Below are positions 42,671 to 55,206 of a stretch of DNA of 64,000 bases, piece by piece (the stretch's first letter is position 1; every line of letters starts with the position of its first letter). The translations under genes and the position numbers were made by a program. The notes under the pieces are model-generated. The model saw only the letters and a list, made by a program, of their open reading frames with translations, searched no databases and was not told the DNA's origin. This stretch comes from Diaporthe sp. PMI_573 (lineage: Eukaryota; Ascomycota; Sordariomycetes; Diaporthales; Diaporthaceae). The stretch is from positions 1,116,001-1,180,000 of the forward strand of contig JAJTUP010000004.1 in assembly GCA_021399435.1 (NCBI GenBank), given 5' to 3'.

Positions 42671-44530
42671 CTACAGCTTGACACTCTTGATCAGGCCTGT
42701 CTTGATACCAGTCGTCTCTCCCTGGTATCCGCCCTTGCCCTCTCCTCCCTGGTAGGTGGCCTTCATGCTCTTCAGCTTCTTCTGCTTGTCCTCGTACTTC
42801 TTCCTCTTCTTGACTCTCGAGTTTCGCACCTCCTTCTTCCTCTTGGGTGCCAGGCCCTTGTTCTTCTCTATCTGGTAGTTGATCTTTCTCTTGCCATCCG
42901 GCCCGACCGTCTCCACCTCCACAACGCGGTCCCTCACACTAGCCGATGCAAGTGCCTCCTTCCGCGCGGCCTTGTCGTCCTTCTTGGACTTGGTCCGGTG
43001 CGCTATCATGTCATAGTAGTCGTCCTCATCGCCTCGCACCTCCTTGGCCACAGCCTCATCTCCACTGCTGTCGTCGCCACCAAGCGCTTCGCCGTGCTTG
43101 GACTCCTTCTTGCCTCTCTTCACAGCCTCCGCGTTGAGTCGGATCATGCGGTCCCTTAGGCGCTCGCGGTAAGGGATATCCGCGTCACCACCAGCATCGC
43201 GGCCTGCGTCAGCGCGGCGGCTGGCCTTTTGTACGATCTGCGAGGTGTAGAAACGCAGACTCTTCTTCTTGGCAGCCTTGTCAGCGGCAGTTCGTGCGTC
43301 CAGGGCCTCCTCTTCGCCAAAGTCGGAGTGGTCGTCTTCTTGTGTTTTCGTGACAGTCTTGGCTTTCTTCGCCTTCTTGGGCTCCGTGAGGAGCGTAGAA
43401 AGATCAGCCAGCGACTCCTCGACCTCCTTGGCCTTGGCAAGCCTCTCCTTTTCTGCCTTCTTCTTTTTCTTCTTGCGCTCGGCATCGGCTTTCGCAGCCA
43501 GCTTGGATTTCTTGACAGGTCTGACTTCTTCTTCACCCATCGAGATATCCTCCTCGGCCGAGACTATCTCCGGCTCTTCGCTTGTGGCCTTGGCCGCCTT
43601 GAGGTCTCGGACCTTCTGCCATGCCTCCCGGCAGCTCACCAATGTTTCCATGACCTCGTGATCTCGGAGCTCCGCTGGACTGAGTGAGACCGTTGGCACA
43701 CCTGCATCTCTCGCAGGCGACGTCAGAATAGCGAAGTAGCTGGCGAGGGACGCCACGTAGCAGCCCAAGATCCAGTGCCTGACCACCTCTAGTGACTGGG
43801 CAGGCTTTCCCTCGGCCTCCTTTTGTAATTGGACAAGCTGTGGTTGCAGTCTCTCGAACTCTTCAACGAGTGGCACGAACTCTGGATACCTGGCTTGCAG
43901 AATCCGGTACCTCTCGTTTATATCCATGTCGTCTGTGACCTCGATGTCCTTCAGCTCTTCCGTCACGACCTCGGCACCCTCCTCGGTCTCTTCGGCTGGC
44001 GCTGCCCATTCGTCCTCGTCGAAGATAAAGTCAGCCTCGTCCATCTCCGCCAATTTCTTCTTTTGTAGTCGCTTGGCCTCCTGCTCTTCAGCAAGGGCGT
44101 CCGCCTCGGTGTCGATGGCATCGGCATTGTAGTACTCCTTCTTGGAATCGCCCCACCAGCCATCGTCGCCCTCCTCGTCGCCAGACTGCTCCTCATCTTC
44201 CGCCTTCTTCTTGTTCTTTTTAGTCTGCTTTTTGACGGCCTTTTGCAATTGTTTGTATTCGGCTTCCACGTCGGATTCGGAATTGCTGTTGTCATCGGCG
44301 AAGACCTCCTCGTCGGAGGGCTCCAGGAACTCGTCCAACCGATCTTGCGTCCTCATGCGCTTGGACCTCGGCTCATCCTCGAGCATGATCTTATCCTTGT
44401 CCAGGAAGTACTGCTCTTGGTCATCGGCGACGTCTTCATAACTGCGGATGGCAAGGCGCGCCTCGGCGGGGTCGACATCTTTGGGGCCGGACGGCCCTGA
44501 GGCCCGTGAGACCTTCCTCTTTTTGGCCAT
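42671..44530 (-). CDS. SAS10: U3 snoRNP protein Sas10/Utp3
   Basis: A single exon encodes 619 residues starting MAKKRKVSRASG. Highly charged N-terminal and middle regions with long Lys/Glu runs surround the folded Sas10/Utp3/C1D domain (about residues 200-290: EFERLQPQLVQLQKEAEG, RHWILGCYVASLASYFAIL). The C-terminal Sas10 domain is complete (KINYQIEKNKGLAPKRKKEV, NSRVKKRKKYEDKQKKLKS, then GYQGETTGIKTGL and SVKL). The protein is an essential part of the small-subunit processome that processes 18S rRNA in the nucleolus; in yeast it was first found as a silencing factor. It lies in tandem behind COG1 on the same strand with a 435-nt gap, and head to head with the ketosphinganine reductase gene. 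Assignment is secure. Confidence 0.96.
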   Translation of the reverse strand: MAKKRKVSRASGPSGPKDVDPAEARLAIRSYEDVADDQEQYFLDKDKIMLEDEPRSKRMRTQDRLDEFLEPSDEEVFADDNSNSESDVEAEYKQLQKAVKKQTKKNKKKAEDEEQSGDEEGDDGWWGDSKKEYYNADAIDTEADALAEEQEAKRLQKKKLAEMDEADFIFDEDEWAAPAEETEEGAEVVTEELKDIEVTDDMDINERYRILQARYPEFVPLVEEFERLQPQLVQLQKEAEGKPAQSLEVVRHWILGCYVASLASYFAILTSPARDAGVPTVSLSPAELRDHEVMETLVSCREAWQKVRDLKAAKATSEEPEIVSAEEDISMGEEEVRPVKKSKLAAKADAERKKKKKKAEKERLAKAKEVEESLADLSTLLTEPKKAKKAKTVTKTQEDDHSDFGEEEALDARTAADKAAKKKSLRFYTSQIVQKASRRADAGRDAGGDADIPYRERLRDRMIRLNAEAVKRGKKESKHGEALGGDDSSGDEAVAKEVRGDEDDYYDMIAHRTKSKKDDKAARKEALASASVRDRVVEVETVGPDGKRKINYQIEKNKGLAPKRKKEVRNSRVKKRKKYEDKQKKLKSMKATYQGGEGKGGYQGETTGIKTGLIKSVKL

Positions 44531-44996
44531 ATTGGTATCGTAAGTTAAAAAGTGCAGGACAGCGTCAGAATTGCTGTGCTTGACGAGAGTGAGGGAATTT
44601 GGAAGTGCTGAGGATTTCGATCCGCTAAATTGTATGGTCAAGTGCTTGAGCGCAATTCCCAGAATTTTTTTGGAAGTGCAGTTACCGATTGGAGCTTATC
44701 GGCGCGATAAGGCAGCTCCAACCAGGCACAGGGGACAGGGGTCCTTGGGGTCCCTCCGTACTTGGCCCTTTCAAGTCTATGCAGGATTGCAAGAGGTCGA
44801 AGGTAGCTCTGTTCAGGCTGTTCCAGGGCACAAGTCAAGCTGCCGAATCTGGAGATATCATTAATTTCATCAATGTGGAAGACCTCCACCTCTGCATCAA
44901 CTCTGTGTCTCTCGGGTCAAGGGCAAGTACCTTGCATGACCAAGCGTTACTGAAGCTCGAGTTCAGCTCAGCTCAAAATCCCACCTTGGCTGAGGG
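44531..44996. promoter_or_regulatory. Short shared promoter between SAS10 and TSC10
   Basis: Only 466 nt separate the two start codons, so both genes must draw on this gap. I see a T-run (TTTTTTT near 44665) but no clear TATA box. A frame at 44689-45000 is not a gene because it runs into the TSC10 start. Sharing of control elements is inference. Confidence 0.4.
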
Positions 44997-46169
44997 ATGA
45001 ACTTCATAACTTCTATGGAAACCTCACACATCGGCATCGCGGCTGCAGGCGTGGTCATTGTGTTCCTCATAGCGAATATGGGACTTTTTGGCAAGAATCA
45101 GATGCCCGTCGATGGCAAGGTATGAATGACCATTCACTTTTCCAACCACTCGCGTCGTGCGGCTGACAGGGGCGGCAGACTGTTCTCCTCACGGGGGGCT
45201 CTGAAGGCATGGGCCTGAGTGCGGCACGCCAACTAGCAGCCAAAGGAGCAAACATCATTATTATTTCACGAAGCCAGCAGAAGCTAGATATAGCCCTGGC
45301 TGAGATCAAGGTGGGTGATCTTTGTGCTCCCTGAGTGTGCCCAAAGGTACACTGACAGTTTTATCCTCCGACACCAGACCGCCGCCAAATCTCAATCCCA
45401 ACGATTCCTCGCCATAGCTGCGGATGTGACGGAACCAGGCTATGCTGCTGGCATCGTGTCAAAGGCCACAGCTTGGAACAACGGCCAGTCCCCAGATATT
45501 GTATGGTGCGTCGCAGGCATGTCGATACCCATGCTCTTCCAAGAGGAACAAGCCATGACCGAGATGCGCCGCGAGATGGGCGTCAACTTCTGGGGCGCGA
45601 GCGACATGGCCCACGCCATCCTCAGGGAGTGGTGGTCGCCCGACCACAAATACCCCAACGAGCCCAAGCACCTCATCTTCACGGCCTCCGTGCTGGCGCT
45701 GTACGCCATCGTGGGCTACTCGCCGTACAACCCGAGCAAGTGGGCGCTGAGGGGGCTCGCGGACACCCTGACCCAGGAGGCGATGCTGTACCCGGACCAG
45801 CCCGTCAAGATCCACATGGTGTTTCCGGGCACGATCCTAAGCCCTGGTTTCGAGAGGGAGCAGATGACAAAGCCGGACGTCACGCTGGAGCTCGAGAAGG
45901 ACGACCCGAAGCTGACGCCGGACCAGGTCGCCGAGAGGGCGATCGCGGGCCTGGAGGCTGGCAAGCACTTCGTCACCGTCGGGATACTGGGCGAGTTGTT
46001 GCGCTATGGGGTCTTGGGAGGCTCGTTGCGGAATAACTGGCTGGTCGACATTTTCATGGCGTGGTTCATGGCACCGGTGTGGTTCATTGTGCATCTGGTG
46101 ATGCACGGGCAGATCAAAAGCTTTGTGAAGAAACATGGACACCCGAGCACATATCCCAAGAAATTTTAG
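44997..46169 (+). CDS. TSC10: 3-ketodihydrosphingosine reductase (SDR)
   Basis: Three exons (44997-45119, 45179-45310, 45378-46169) give 348 residues. An N-terminal membrane anchor ([19 protein letters not shown]) is followed by the Rossmann fold with [19 protein letters not shown], a DVTEP acidic loop, the catalytic [18 protein letters not shown] (YxxxK), and [16 protein letters not shown]-terminal hydrophobic pair ([17 protein letters not shown]) and [13 protein letters not shown] complete it. This is the arrangement of fungal Tsc10/KSR1, an ER enzyme that reduces 3-ketosphinganine with NADPH in the second step of sphingolipid synthesis. It is a single-copy housekeeping function and here marks the right-hand border of the conserved block before the accessory cluster begins. 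Confidence 0.95.
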
Positions 46170-46849
46170 GTCTCTCACCGGCTGTTAGTGGTTGGGAAGA
46201 CATCGAAACCTTTCAAAAACGATCGCGACGGGAGTCATGTACGATACTATGGGAAGATGTGGAAAGGAAATACCATCTATGTACGCATATGTATCTTAAG
46301 GGTTTGAACCTAGGGGCAGGTAGAAGCAAGCCGCTTCCATAATAAGATTTTGATCTGCAGAATCTGTACTTGACGCAAGCAAGGCCGCGCAAGAGCCTCA
46401 CATATCAACTCAGACTTTAACGAGGCATGGGGTCCACGATATTCAACTGAAATGCATCATATCATAGATCAAAGTGAGAGTACTTCAGAACGAGCAGATG
46501 CTTTTTCTTTTTCTTTTCAATGAGTCGCGTTAGATCTCTAGTTGCAAGCCATGAAGCATTCGTCCTTCTACGCATAGTAGAACCATAATGATGTCCGCAA
46601 CCTTCTCTGCCAGCGCGGTCTGTATACTGTGATTCCTTTATATGAATCTTAGCCGGGTGTTACATTCCTCAGAAGTAATTACAGGGGCAGGTACATAAAC
46701 TTGTGTACGCCCGTGGTTTTTCAGCCATGTTTGGCCTTCACTCCAGCACTTAAGCCCCCCGAGACCCCCGGCCCCCCCCAAAAGAAATATTTGCTTTCAC
46801 TCTATTCACTTTCCTTGGAATCCTAGATTCTAATACGGTCCACGAAACC
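46170..46849. other. Intergenic, no gene recognised
   Basis: This 680-nt stretch between convergent TSC10 and the first P450 of the cluster contains no supported gene. It includes a C-rich run near 46775. It separates housekeeping from accessory genes. Confidence 0.5.
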
Positions 46850-48643
46850 CTAAGCACTAGTGTCAAGATCACTTTGCAAGGACACTGACTCTCGCTCACG
46901 GAAAACCAGATATGGGCCATCGTGAATCGAGTTGAACCCATCGTGGGTGCAGAACTCCCATGGCCTGCCCCTGTCTCTACCTTCCCCTACGGATCCAAGC
47001 GGGCCCGAGGCGGGCTCGAAGTCGAAGTACCAGAGCGTCTTGGCGAGGACGATCGAGACCTCGAGGTACGCCAGCGACTTGCCCACGCAGTTGCGCGGCC
47101 CGATGGAAAAGCTGGCGAACGCGTCCGACATGTTCCTGGCCCTCTCACCTGCCTTGATTGCCTCTGGGCCAGCGACGTGGGGAGGAGTAAGCCAGCGCTC
47201 CGGGCGATATTGAAAAGGCTCGGGGAAGTTGGAGGCGTTGTGGCTCAGGGCATAGACGTTCACGCCGAATATAGTGCCCCTGGGGATGAAGTGGCCGTCT
47301 ATAACCAATGGCTTCTCATCCGTGGCGACCTGCTGCCGCCACAGGGTTGCCCCGACGGGAGGGGACATGCGGAGCGCCTCGTCGATGCAGGCGCGGAGGT
47401 AGCGGCAGCTGGACAGCTGCGGCCCGGCCTTGATGTCTCTGCCGTCCGAGAACACAGACCGGATCTCATCGGCCAGGCGCGCATAGCAGGTCGGGTTCCG
47501 CGACAGGTAGAAAAAAGGGGCAGCCAGCGCAGTGGCCACCGTGTCGCCCCCGGCCGCCAGGAAGACCAGTGCCTCCTTCCAGACGACGCTGTCGCGAGGC
47601 TTGGCCGCCTCGCTGGGCAGCGCGTGGGCGACGAAGGAGAACAAGTCGGGCTTCGCATGAGTCTCTAAGGCGAGGCGGGATTGTACCATCTTTTCGACCA
47701 GGCGGATGAACTTTTCTCTCGTTGCGTAAAAGATGTAGTCAAAGACCATGTTCGTGTGGACCTTGTGGAAGGCGGGGAAGTGGTGCGAGATGTTCCCGAC
47801 GAAGAAGCTGACCGACAAGGCTCTGGAGAAGAAGCGGTTCTCCTCGCTCGTCTGGGTCGCGAGGTCGTATCCCAGCGCAAGCTCAGCGATGATGTCGATG
47901 GCGAGGTGAGCCGTTTGCGGCGTCATGTTGAGGGGTTGCTGGGATGACTCGACAAGCTTCTTGAGAAAGACGTCCACCTTGGCCAGGAGAGCAGGCTCGA
48001 ATGACCTGGTTGACCGCTCGGAAAAAGCTTGCCCGACAACCCTCCGTTTCAAACGGTGAAGGTCTCTATCGAGAGTGTTGAAGACGCTATAGACCCCATT
48101 CCTGGTGAGAAGCTCGTACGTAAAGGACTTGGTCACGCGGTCATCGTTCTGGTAAATAGCTACGGAGGGCACACCTCAGCATCTGAATATGACTTGGAAC
48201 CTTGAGCAAGTAGACTCTTACCCTTGAAAGCCGTAGTAGTGTTGAAGAGTAGCCTGTTTGGGGCCATCCTTACCACCGGGCCTAGACTATATCAATATGA
48301 TAGCATCCATCATGGAGAAGCTGTTCAGGGGCTGCAATATACCGTGCTCCTCATGGAGTTGCCAGATTTTCAATGGCAGACATCGCCGGGCAGCGAGTAC
48401 GCCAGCGTACACATCGGTCAATTTGGCTAGAAAAGGCCCGGGATAGGCGCGCAGAGGGTGCAGAAGAAGGCGATACGGAAAGACCAAGAAAAGCTAGAGT
48501 AGTCACGTTGAGACAAGCACCTTACATGGTGGATATCCTCCAGATGAGATATTCTTGAAGTGAGGTTTATGTGTACGTACCAGAAAGCCACAAGCCAAGG
48601 CCAGATATCTAGCAGCAGAGCCGAACATTTCGAGGGATAGCAT
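46850..48643 (-). CDS. Cytochrome P450 A of the right-hand cluster
   Basis: Four exons (48643-48581, 48493-48343, 48281-48222, 48174-46850) join in frame to 532 residues. The short first exon is a membrane anchor (MLSLEMFGSAARYLALACGF). The hinge reads HPLRAYPGPFLAKLTDVYAG, then PVVRMAPNRLLFNT. The I helix is canonical (LAAGGDTVATALAAP), ExxR is DEALRMSPPVG, PERW is present, and the heme loop is FSIGPRNCVGKSLAYLE. The layout is that of fungal P450s acting on small aromatic, terpene or alkaloid-like products at the ER. All catalytic features are intact. In a file with the second P450 and the FAD oxidase, transcribed the same way. The substrate cannot be deduced. Confidence 0.9.
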
Positions 48644-49414
48644 GATACCGATGATGAGAATACAGGTGGAAACTTCGCGTATGGTGGACGGGTGAAGCAG
48701 CTGTGTCTGTCGATGAAGGCCGGTATGAAGGCCGGCAGGAAAGAAACTTGGGTCTCCAAAGGGAGATGGTACAAATGTTTCTGTCAGCCTAGAAGCTAAA
48801 GGAGGGTTCGTGCGCCTCCAACGGGGGCTGGCCGGTGTAACACAGTGTTTGCATTTATACTGCAGTTGGCGTTTAGTACCTAAAATGTTAGCAGGAGCAG
48901 GACAAAGGCTTGGCACAAGTATAGGTACATGACTTGGCTTGACGATTTATATGGCCAGATTCAAGTGAGTAGTTACTGTATTTCAAGATGAAAGTGACTC
49001 ATCGGGTTTTCCTGTCCCCGCAAGGGTTCACTGGTAGAGTCGAATACATGACAGCCCTGGTGGAAGGTCATCTCCTAAGGTAGGACACAGACAGCATCCC
49101 ACAGCCTGCTGTACACAATGATGGTTTTGATGTGCTTGAAAGGCTCCCCCCGGATTGCTCTTCTGCTCTAATACAGATAGAATCCCGACTTCACACACAA
49201 TGAGATCTCCCCTTCTTTTGGTTTCTACTTCTCTTTGGAGGAGGTTGGTCGGGAGTCAATTTGTAGCCGTCTATTCTTAGGCATCGACCAAAAACCCAAA
49301 TAAGCAAACAACACAGCTAGTGATTGGCAAAGAGGTACAACTGTCGACAAAGCTCACTTGAAGCCCATTCCCATGTAGCCAAAGAATATCTCCCTCATCC
49401 TCTCATCACTCTGC
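48644..49414. other. Intergenic between the two cluster P450s
   Basis: About 0.8 kb with the promoter of P450 A and the 3' end of P450 B. No gene or repeat is supported. Confidence 0.45.
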
Positions 49415-51495
49415 TTATGAAAGACCATCAGGCATCCTCTTCCACTGCAAGTTCCCATCCAAGAAGCTTTCTGATATCTCATCCCACGCTTTCTTGATAA
49501 TCACTTCCTTTTCGCCGTCACGGGGAAGGATCCTGGCCTGGAACGGACGTGGCATGACAAACATGCCGCCCTGCAGGTCATCCGCATCGGACGGCGGTAT
49601 CTCGCACCCCGTGACCGGATCAACGGGCCTCTGGAAATCGAAAGCCCACAGTAGACGTGAAATGGCCAGGAATAACGACCGCTCCGCGACGTGGATGCCC
49701 TGACACATGCGGCGTCCTGCGCCGAACATGAAGTGGTCACGCTTGCTCACGTCGGCGTTTGTCGCTGACTGCGCCTCCGTCTGAGTGTCGTGTGCCCAAC
49801 GTGTTGGGTCGAAGACGCGCGGATTTTCGTGACGCTCTGGATCATTGTGGATCGCTCTGTTTTTTAAAGTGTTAATAGAGGTTTTCTTCTCGCTTCAGAA
49901 GTGAAATTTTGGAGGCCACGGCAAGAATTCCAAGAGAGAGATGATGTAGGACAAGGAAAGAAACTAACCGGACGTTGTAGATTACAGTTGCTCCCTTTGG
50001 CATCCTGTAACCTATGTACTCGTCGTCACGCGTCAGTGCATGAGGTATCCCAATCGGGCTGGCCGGCATCCAGCGCAGAGCCTCCTTGACACATCCTCTG
50101 ACGTAGGGCAGTTCAGGCGCATCGTCCAGTTCAGGCATGCGATTCCCGCACACGCGGTCGAGCTCAGCCTGCGCAACCTTGGATACGTAGGGGAACAGCA
50201 TCATGGCTTTCACAAACCCCACCAGGGTCTCTGTTGTCGAGCCAAGTCCTCCCTGGAGAAGCGAGCCGCTCGTGTATGCCGCCCGTTCGTCCGACATTCC
50301 TTCCTCCTCTTGGATTCGAACGAGATCACGGGAGAAGCACGCCTGAGAAGCAAAGGGGTATTGCAAATTAGTTGAGTCCATTTTCTGTAGCCATCGGTCT
50401 TGTAGCTTCGCTTGATAGGCCAAGGTCCCACGGATATTATCCCCCGCACTTACCGGCGCCTGTCCTTCAAGGACTTTCTTCTTCATACCGATATGCAAAC
50501 GCAGGAATATTTCAGACTCTTCTTTGTGGAAATCTCTCGCTTGTCTTTGTCCTGGTACAAGTAGGTCCGGCAGGTATCTTAACACCGGGTATGTATCGAG
50601 TAAAGTAGCCGTCTGCGTTTAAAACATGCCGTCATTTATTAGTAGCGGTAGTTATGCAGATAGTGTCTGGCAAATAATTGTGCAATTCAGACTTACGGGA
50701 GACAGAGCGATCTCGGAGAATCGATCGAACAACTGTGCCATATATCCGAATCAGACAGAGTAATCGGTAGTTTGAGGGTGGGGATACTGACATAGAAGAG
50801 CTTCTTTGGCAGCGGGTCATCCTCTCTGGGCACACGGAAGCCAAAGATCATCTGCGTCGTCAGTGAGGTCGTATACCGCTTTATGTGGTAGAGGAACAGC
50901 TCGGGCCGTTCCAGAAACCCACTGAGCATTGCCTTGTTCTCGAGATCTTGATACGGCGTGTAGATCTTGGATGACTTTTCATTGAAGTAGATACGCCCGA
51001 GCCTGCGATTTCTTTTGAACCATTCATCATCTTTCTGGCAATGCCCCCACTACTATCAGCTTCACTAGAAAACCTCAGGTGCTCTGAAACCTGAAACCTC
51101 GCCGGAAAAGACATAATAAAAAAACGTACCATCAAGAATGCGCGCATGCCACCACTGAAGACGTCCTGAGCCAAATATGCCTCGGGCCTCGAGGAGTAGA
51201 TGGCGCCTCGTCTTTCCAAGAGGTCTTTGACCGCCCAGTCCTTGCAGAGAATTATCCACACTTGTGTACCAAAGATAAGCGAGTAAACGGAACCATATTC
51301 ACGTGCCCACTTTTCAAATTGTCGTCCACTCTCCTCGGGTTTGGTGGGCATTTGATGGAGGTTACCGATGATGGGTAGCGTTGGTGGTCCCGGCGGTAAG
51401 TCTTTTGACCTCTGGCCGACGCGGGAAATTAGTGCTAGGTATAAGAGAGTTATAAATGCACTCGCGAACATATAAAGAAGAGCTTGTGCCATCAT
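49415..51495 (-). CDS. Cytochrome P450 B (O-methylsterigmatocystin oxidoreductase-like)
   Basis: Six exons (51495-51130, 51034-50792, 50732-50697, 50612-50454, 50342-49969, 49856-49415) close in frame to 539 residues. It opens with a membrane helix and a text-book proline hinge (KDLPPGPPTLPIIGNLHQMP), and continues with FGTQVWIILCKDWAVKDLL. The I helix is SLLQGGLGSTTETLVGF, ExxR is KEALRWMP, and the heme loop is FGAGRRMCQGIHVAERS. The sequence type resembles the group named after aflatoxin OrdA, which also contains many hydroxylases of other pathways. The third exon is only 36 nt (LFDRFSEIALSP). All active-site elements are present. It lies 0.77 kb downstream-to-upstream behind P450 A on the same strand. 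The substrate cannot be deduced. Confidence 0.9.
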
Positions 51496-52018
51496 GGTGA
51501 TAGGTACGGAGGTATGGAATATGGTGCACAAACAGAGCAACGGTCGTGCAATGAATCAAAAAAGGTTGGGTGAGAGTTGGGAGATCAGGGCGGGGGCATC
51601 TACTTGTATATATACCCTACCCATATCTCGGTCTAACAGCCTCCCATTTGACTTGATTTTCGCTTACTTAATTCAGCTGGCGCGTTGATTTCCTGCACTT
51701 CAGCACAGGCTACAAGTTCACAGTTTGGTTGGTGCTATTTCTTTTCTGTTTCCGATCTGCATATATCGTGCGATTGGCATGGTTTTTTCGCTTCTCCGAG
51801 CCTTCAACTCTTACATGTCTAAAATCTGATCTAGTCATACAAGTATACAATTTGAATTGAAATCCTCGCAATCTTTCATCTGTCCCACACAGGGGCTGAT
51901 TTCCCTTGGAAAAAAAGAGAAAAGAAGAAAAGAGCCCCTTTCCCACAAGCTGATGTCCTTAAACATGGCGCAGTAAAACGTTCTATCTCTATGTCTACTA
52001 TACAAGACTTCCCAAAAT
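51496..52018. other. Promoter of P450 B and 3' flank of the FAD oxidase
   Basis: About 520 nt without a gene. An AT-rich TATATATAC stretch near 51607 lies about 110 nt upstream of the P450 B start and may be its TATA region. Confidence 0.4.
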
Positions 52019-53852
52019 TCACGGATACTCTGTAGGCAACGCATTGTTGAAGCCGAAAACATTCTCAGGGTCCCATGTCTTCTTGAGGGCCGCCAGTCTG
52101 GGCAGCTGGGCACTTCCGTAGATTTGCTCCAACGGCTCGTCCCCGTGGGCGTAATTCACGTAAACAGCCAGGTCAGGATATCCTGATGTGGCTGCAAAGT
52201 CGCTGCGAAGCTCGCGACCGAGCGCGTCGGCTGCTTCGCCCGCTTCGTTCAGGAGGACCAGTCTAGGAGGCAGGTTTCAACGGTCAGAAATGTTCAACGA
52301 GCTTCATTTTTTTTTTAAACTGCCGAGCCTTAAGAGGGAGATAGGAAAAGCGACGACTCACAGGTGGGCCACGGTGTCACGCCATGGGTAAGCTGTGGTA
52401 TCGTCCGGGACAGCCAGCGCGGCCTGGTTAGGGAACATCTCGAGTGACAGCATGGCCTGGCGGCCTTCGGGGTGGTCGGCATAGAACTGTGCCGTCTTCT
52501 CAAAAGCTGCCTGGTATGTGGGCGCCGACATGGTCCGCATGTTGACGCCGTAGACGTTACTGGAACGATTCCCGGGGCAGTTTGCCGGGTCTGTCCCTAG
52601 GAGGGCTGTGTTCGCGAGCTGGTTCCATGGTACGAAGTTGACAGAGAGCACACTGGGCTGCAGATCCAGGATGGGAGATAGGACCTTGCGTGCCTCGGCC
52701 TCTGGTCCAAAAAAGACCCAATTGGCAACAAGGCGAGGCTGGTGTCACATTATTATCAGTACAGTTGCCTAGGTATGGGGGAGGGTGGGACGGTGGGTGA
52801 GGTAGGCTCAAACGAGGCGAGAGATCTGAAGTTGGGAAGGTAGCTCACAGCATTGGCCTCAGCATCATACATGACGATGGTCTCGGAAGCCACATCTGCT
52901 GGCAAAGAGCCATTGAAGGAACTCACAGCAGTGTCGAAATACTCGGCGCTCTTGTTAGCTGGAAATACCATGTCGATATTCGTGACATGCCCGTCGTAGC
53001 TGCTGTCCGTGCCGATTTTATGCAGTTGGTACGTGGCCGATGTCACGATACCGAAGTTCGCGCCGGCCCCTCGTATGGCCCAGAAGAGATCCGCATGGGA
53101 TGTGGCCGACACCTCGATGAGCTGTGCATCGGCAGTCACGAGGCAGACTTTTAGCAGGGAATCAATCATCAGACCGTAACGGCCTCCGTCACGGCCGACT
53201 CCCGCGCCCAAAGTGCCGCCCAGCATTCCCGGGCATTGTGAGGTTAGAGTCTCTGCCAAGGGCCCGTGTCAGAGAAGCGGACAGATAGATCATGGTGACG
53301 AGGGACATTTGGAGACGAATACTCACGGAGCTCGAACCCGGCCTCATACACCGGATCAAATATCTGGCTAACTCGTACCCCTCCGCCAATAGTCAACATC
53401 CCAGCTTCCTGGTCGACTTTGACCGTGTCCAGCTTGCTCAGGTCGATGGCAAGTCCACCTTGGAGTTTCTCAAGAGTGGTGGTGTATCCATGCCGTCCGC
53501 CTGTGGCAAGAATAGATATATTGGCGGCCTTTGCGATTTGGACCTATTTTCTTGTTAGAATCCGAGTACCTCTGGAGAACCTCCCCCCGTCTTTACGTAC
53601 GCTTTTGACAACATCGGTCTCGGTACCTGGGCTAACGGCTGCCACGTACGTCGGTGGAGCAAAAACGTCCCATCGTAGCGTGGAATCGGTGAACTCCTGG
53701 GAACCCGGAAAAGAGACCACGGTCGTGGAGTCCCACTCATTGCCTGGATCCGTGAGCAGAGCTCTCAGATCCTGAGCACTGCAGAATGGGGCATGACAGA
53801 GCCCCAACCAGGTAAGGCACCAGGTCGTGAAGATTCGGTGATTTTGCCTCAT
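52019..53852 (-). CDS. Secreted FAD-linked oxidase (berberine-bridge/VAO type)
   Basis: Five exons (53852-53601, 53543-53327, 53252-52849, 52738-52362, 52262-52019) give 497 residues. A secretion signal (FTTWCLTWLGLCHAPFCSAQ) leads into the PCMH FAD-binding domain. FAD can be tied by two covalent bonds: the His in ATGGRHGYTTT and the Cys in SQCPGMLGGTLGAGVGRDGG, both in the expected places. The domain continues with DLFWAIRGAGANFGIVT. The C-terminal BBE segment (AVYVNYAHGDEPLEQIYGS, LKKTWDPENVFGFNNALP) is complete. Such enzymes oxidise sugars, alcohols or C-N and C-H bonds, and in fungal gene clusters they often close rings. It follows P450 B in the same direction after 0.5 kb. The substrate is unknown. 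Confidence 0.93.
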
Positions 53853-55206
53853 ATTCGAGTACACTTGGCTCTGAATCTCAACTCAAAGTTTTCGGTGCCT
53901 TGGTTCCTCGACGGAAGAGAGGAGACATTGCGGACGGTCATCTTTTGAAGTGCCAGATCGCCCATCTGACGGACGAACACCTCTCGCGTCCAAGACGAGG
54001 CATCTCCATCAGCTAGCTTCGCCTCGCGGCGTGGATTCGACTCAGATGTGGATGCCTGAAGGATTCTCCGGAGGCATCGTACGAAGAGATGTGGTTTTGG
54101 GGGCTTATTGCTGTTGGCGATGACTGGAAGGATTTCAATGTTGCAGAAGTCATGATGGACCGAGTGGTCTTGACGCTCGGGGCAATGCAAATGTCGCGTA
54201 ACACAGCATTGGCACACGGGGGAAGAATCATTCCATCAATCACCAAAATATGCAGTGGGCCACAATTAGTGTCTTTGTATTTGCAATCCAGCCGTTGCGT
54301 CTTGTTACACCAGCAGCGGCCCCCAATATGCAGGTTTCGGGCCTGCGAAAGGTGCCGAGAATCCTGCTCGTTTAAAAGTGCGGCCAATGACGTTGTTATC
54401 GCCCTGCATGCCACACGGTCATCACATTTCCGCGCGTAGTCTGCCAAATGAGACATGTATCTGGGTACATATCGAGGCTGAAAGTCGAAAGAGGGGAAGC
54501 ACAACGCCTTCCTGCAGCACACAGTGCGATGCCGAACACCCGTGTTCCTGGTACAGTACTGCCTTTGAAAAGTCCCTTGCAGAGGTAGAGTACTTCAGGC
54601 TGGGCTGTTCCACGACTGCAGTCGGTCAAGACATCCCCCGGCTCAAGTGCTGACGGTGTCACAAACGGTCGGCACTACAGTAACGCCCGAGTACCCGAGG
54701 ACGCTGCACTCCTTTGAGGTTGGGGATCGTATGACCTACGTGACACAAAGAACTCTCTCTTAGGCACATGTAATACAGCGCACAGTAACGCATTGGGGGT
54801 GTGGCGGGGGAGATACTCTGTGTGAGACCGACTGTGCCGAGCTGGTGCCACCCCTAGGGGGCTAGGGAGGCAGTGGTCTATTGGTCAGGAGAAACAGGAT
54901 GCCACACATGTTCACTAACTGAGTTGTGACTGCCTGTACCACCCGAGTAGATGCCTCCCTAACGGGGGCTGGTATCACGCCAGCTCTGGGGGCCGCAGCC
55001 CGCATCTGCTGCTAACACAACCGCGACCGACTCTGAGCCTCTTGCAGTCCATTCCCTGGGGCGGGGTGCAGCCACTGTGTTCAAGACAATAGCGTGGTGA
55101 CGAAACCACTGACGATGCCCTCTACTCCATCTAGATCCTGCCTAGGTCTCTAGTCACTAAACCTATCTCTTGTGTGTGGTAGCCACGCACATTTCAAACA
55201 TCCAGG
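53853..55206. other. Intergenic between divergent cluster genes
   Basis: About 1.35 kb between the start codons of the FAD oxidase and the next dehydrogenase. It is the likely divergent control region of the cluster. No binding site could be identified with confidence; no gene is seen. Confidence 0.45.
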